DNA of 11,889 nucleotides, from assembly GCA_002501885.1 (NCBI GenBank), contig DAON01000079.1, positions 1 to 11,889 on the forward strand, in the 5' to 3' direction. Shown in pieces: positions 10,705 through 11,889 of the stretch. The notes below the pieces were generated by a model, which saw nothing but the letters and a program-made list of their open reading frames with translations, searched no databases and had not been told where the DNA came from. Numbering within the stretch: the stretch's first letter is position 1; each line of letters opens with the position of its first letter. Both the position numbers and the translations under genes were made by a program. Source of the stretch: Euryarchaeota archaeon UBA220. GTDB lineage: Archaea > Thermoplasmatota > Poseidoniia > Poseidoniales > Thalassarchaeaceae.

Positions 10705-11889
10705 TCACTTCTTATCGATCTTCATGCAGACGCCGGCAGCCACTGTCTTACCCATATCGCGGATAGCGAAGCGGGCAAGCTCAGGGAATGCATCCATCTG
10801 CTCGATTGCCATAGGCTTGGTAGGTCCGAATCTGACTAGACAGGCATCTCCGGTCTTCAGGAAAGCAGGGTTAGCTTCCTTCTGGCCCTTAGAGGTCTTC
10901 TCAAGTAGCTCAATGAAGCGAACTGCGACCTGTGAGGTGTGGCAGTGGAATACAGGAGTGTATCCAGCACCGATAGCCTTCGGGATATCCATTAGCTGAA
11001 TCTGTCCGACGAAGGTCTCGTCGTGGCGGACGAACATAGGAGCGTTGTCCTGATATCCAGCAACGTCACCACGGCGGATGTCCTGGGCAGAAAGACCGCG
11101 GACATTGAATCCGACATTGTCGCCAGGCTCGGCCTTGTCGACCATAGTGTGGTGCATCTCGATACTCTTGACCTCAGCTGACTTTTGGCTTGGGTTGAAC
11201 ACGACAGTCTTGCCAGCGTTCAGGATTCCAGTCTCGATCTTGCCCACAGGGACAGTACCGATTCCGCTAATCTTGTAGACATCCTGAATTGGTAGACGTA
11301 GTGGCCTGTCAGTTGGCTTAGGCGGCATCTGGATAGCGTCAATTGCCTCGAAGAGAGTTGGGCCGCTGTACCAAGATGTGTTGTCGCTCTTGTTGAAGAT
11401 ATTGTCACCGTTGAATGCGCTGCATGGAACGAATGGTATCTCGTCGGTGTTGAAACCGGCCATCTTCAGAAGTCCAGATACCTCGGCTACAACGCTGTTG
11501 TACTTGTCCTGGGACCAATCTACGCCACTGATGTCCATCTTGTTGATGTTGACAATCAGTTGCTTGACACCCAATACGCGTGCAAGGAAAGCGTGCTCCT
11601 TGGTCTGAGCGTTGACGCCGTCGTTGGCGGCTACGTTCAGGACCGCTGCATCAGCCTGACTGGTACCTGTGATCATGTTCTTGACGAAGTCACGGTGACC
11701 GGGTGCATCGATGACGGTGAAGTAGTAGTTAGGAGTGTAGAACTCCTTGTGTGCGACGTCGATGGTAATTCCACGCTCGCGCTCCTCCTTCAGACCATCC
11801 ATAACGTATGCAAAACCGAATCCGGCCTTACCACGCTCTGATGCTTCCTGTTCGAACTTGTCAATGACGTGCTGCTCTATGTGACCGCT
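10705..11889 (-). CDS. tuf: Translation elongation factor 1-alpha (aEF1A), 5' end beyond window
   Basis: The frame is open to the window edge, so the N-terminus with the P-loop is outside; 394 residues are visible of a family length near 425. aEF1A delivers aminoacyl-tRNA to the ribosome as a GTP complex. Seen in order: the segment GHIEQHVIDKFEQEASERGKA, switch I ERERGITID, DAPGHRDFVKNM (G3), NKMD (G4) and VPCSAFNGDNI (G5). The beta-barrel domains II and III follow, with LRLPIQDVYKISGIGTVPVGKIETG and MFVRHDETFVGQI, and the end AIRDMGKTVAAGVCMKIDKK. No frameshift or missing GTPase motif is seen. The ATG at 11802 is internal, as the frame continues upstream. The gene has almost no CTAG tetranucleotides, unlike the metal ATPase, consistent with stronger codon selection. 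It is cotranscribed with uS10. Confidence 0.97.
   Translation of the reverse strand, partial: SGHIEQHVIDKFEQEASERGKAGFGFAYVMDGLKEERERGITIDVAHKEFYTPNYYFTVIDAPGHRDFVKNMITGTSQADAAVLNVAANDGVNAQTKEHAFLARVLGVKQLIVNINKMDISGVDWSQDKYNSVVAEVSGLLKMAGFNTDEIPFVPCSAFNGDNIFNKSDNTSWYSGPTLFEAIDAIQMPPKPTDRPLRLPIQDVYKISGIGTVPVGKIETGILNAGKTVVFNPSQKSAEVKSIEMHHTMVDKAEPGDNVGFNVRGLSAQDIRRGDVAGYQDNAPMFVRHDETFVGQIQLMDIPKAIGAGYTPVFHCHTSQVAVRFIELLEKTSKGQKEANPAFLKTGDACLVRFGPTKPMAIEQMDAFPELARFAIRDMGKTVAAGVCMKIDKK

Overview
The window looks like a chromosomal piece of a non-thermophilic euryarchaeon. The best guess is a marine Thermoplasmatota relative such as Poseidoniales (Marine Group II). The domain call rests on archaeal-type information-processing genes: the C-terminus of aIF5B, a Gins51-type GINS subunit, archaeal uS10 and aEF1A. 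The lineage guess rests on weaker signs: moderate GC, very short intergenic gaps, and a cold-shock protein, a MoxR ATPase and a bacterial-type aminopeptidase C placed among archaeal genes. A tree of aEF1A or uS10 would settle it. No transposase, integrase, phage gene, rRNA or CRISPR array is visible.

Layout, left to right. Bases 1-2476 on the plus strand hold the end of aIF5B, a MoxR-family AAA+ ATPase and an orphan ParA-type ATPase. Bases 2479-7146 on the minus strand hold, in transcription order, a P1B heavy-metal ATPase, a protein with three zinc ribbons, a long charged coiled-coil protein and a CspA-like cold-shock protein. Bases 7187-7906 on the plus strand hold a HAD phosphatase, divergent from the metal ATPase across 40 bp. 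It converges on tRNA-Leu(CAA) on the minus strand. Bases 8110-10364 on the plus strand hold Gins51 and then a bleomycin-hydrolase/PepC-type peptidase. Bases 10356-11889 on the minus strand hold aEF1A (5' end beyond the window) followed by uS10, whose 3' end overlaps the peptidase gene by 9 bp.

Functional themes are translation (aIF5B, aEF1A, uS10, tRNA-Leu), replication (Gins51), ATP-driven organisation or assembly (MoxR, ParA, perhaps the coiled-coil protein), metal export (P1B ATPase, perhaps with the zinc-ribbon protein) and housekeeping hydrolysis (HAD phosphatase, aminopeptidase C).

Most of the window is ordinary, dense archaeal chromosome. The signals most worth a second look are: a perfect 8-bp hairpin that would bury the GGTGAG ribosome-binding site of the peptidase gene; large dyad elements upstream of MoxR and between the zinc-ribbon and coiled-coil genes; a metal ATPase with a mixed set of specificity motifs; an orphan MoxR-ParA pair facing a coiled-coil gene; and a marked excess of the tetranucleotide CTAG in the metal ATPase gene but not in aEF1A. 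I see no convincing multi-gene system of a clearly new kind. All gaps between genes are shorter than about 115 bp.
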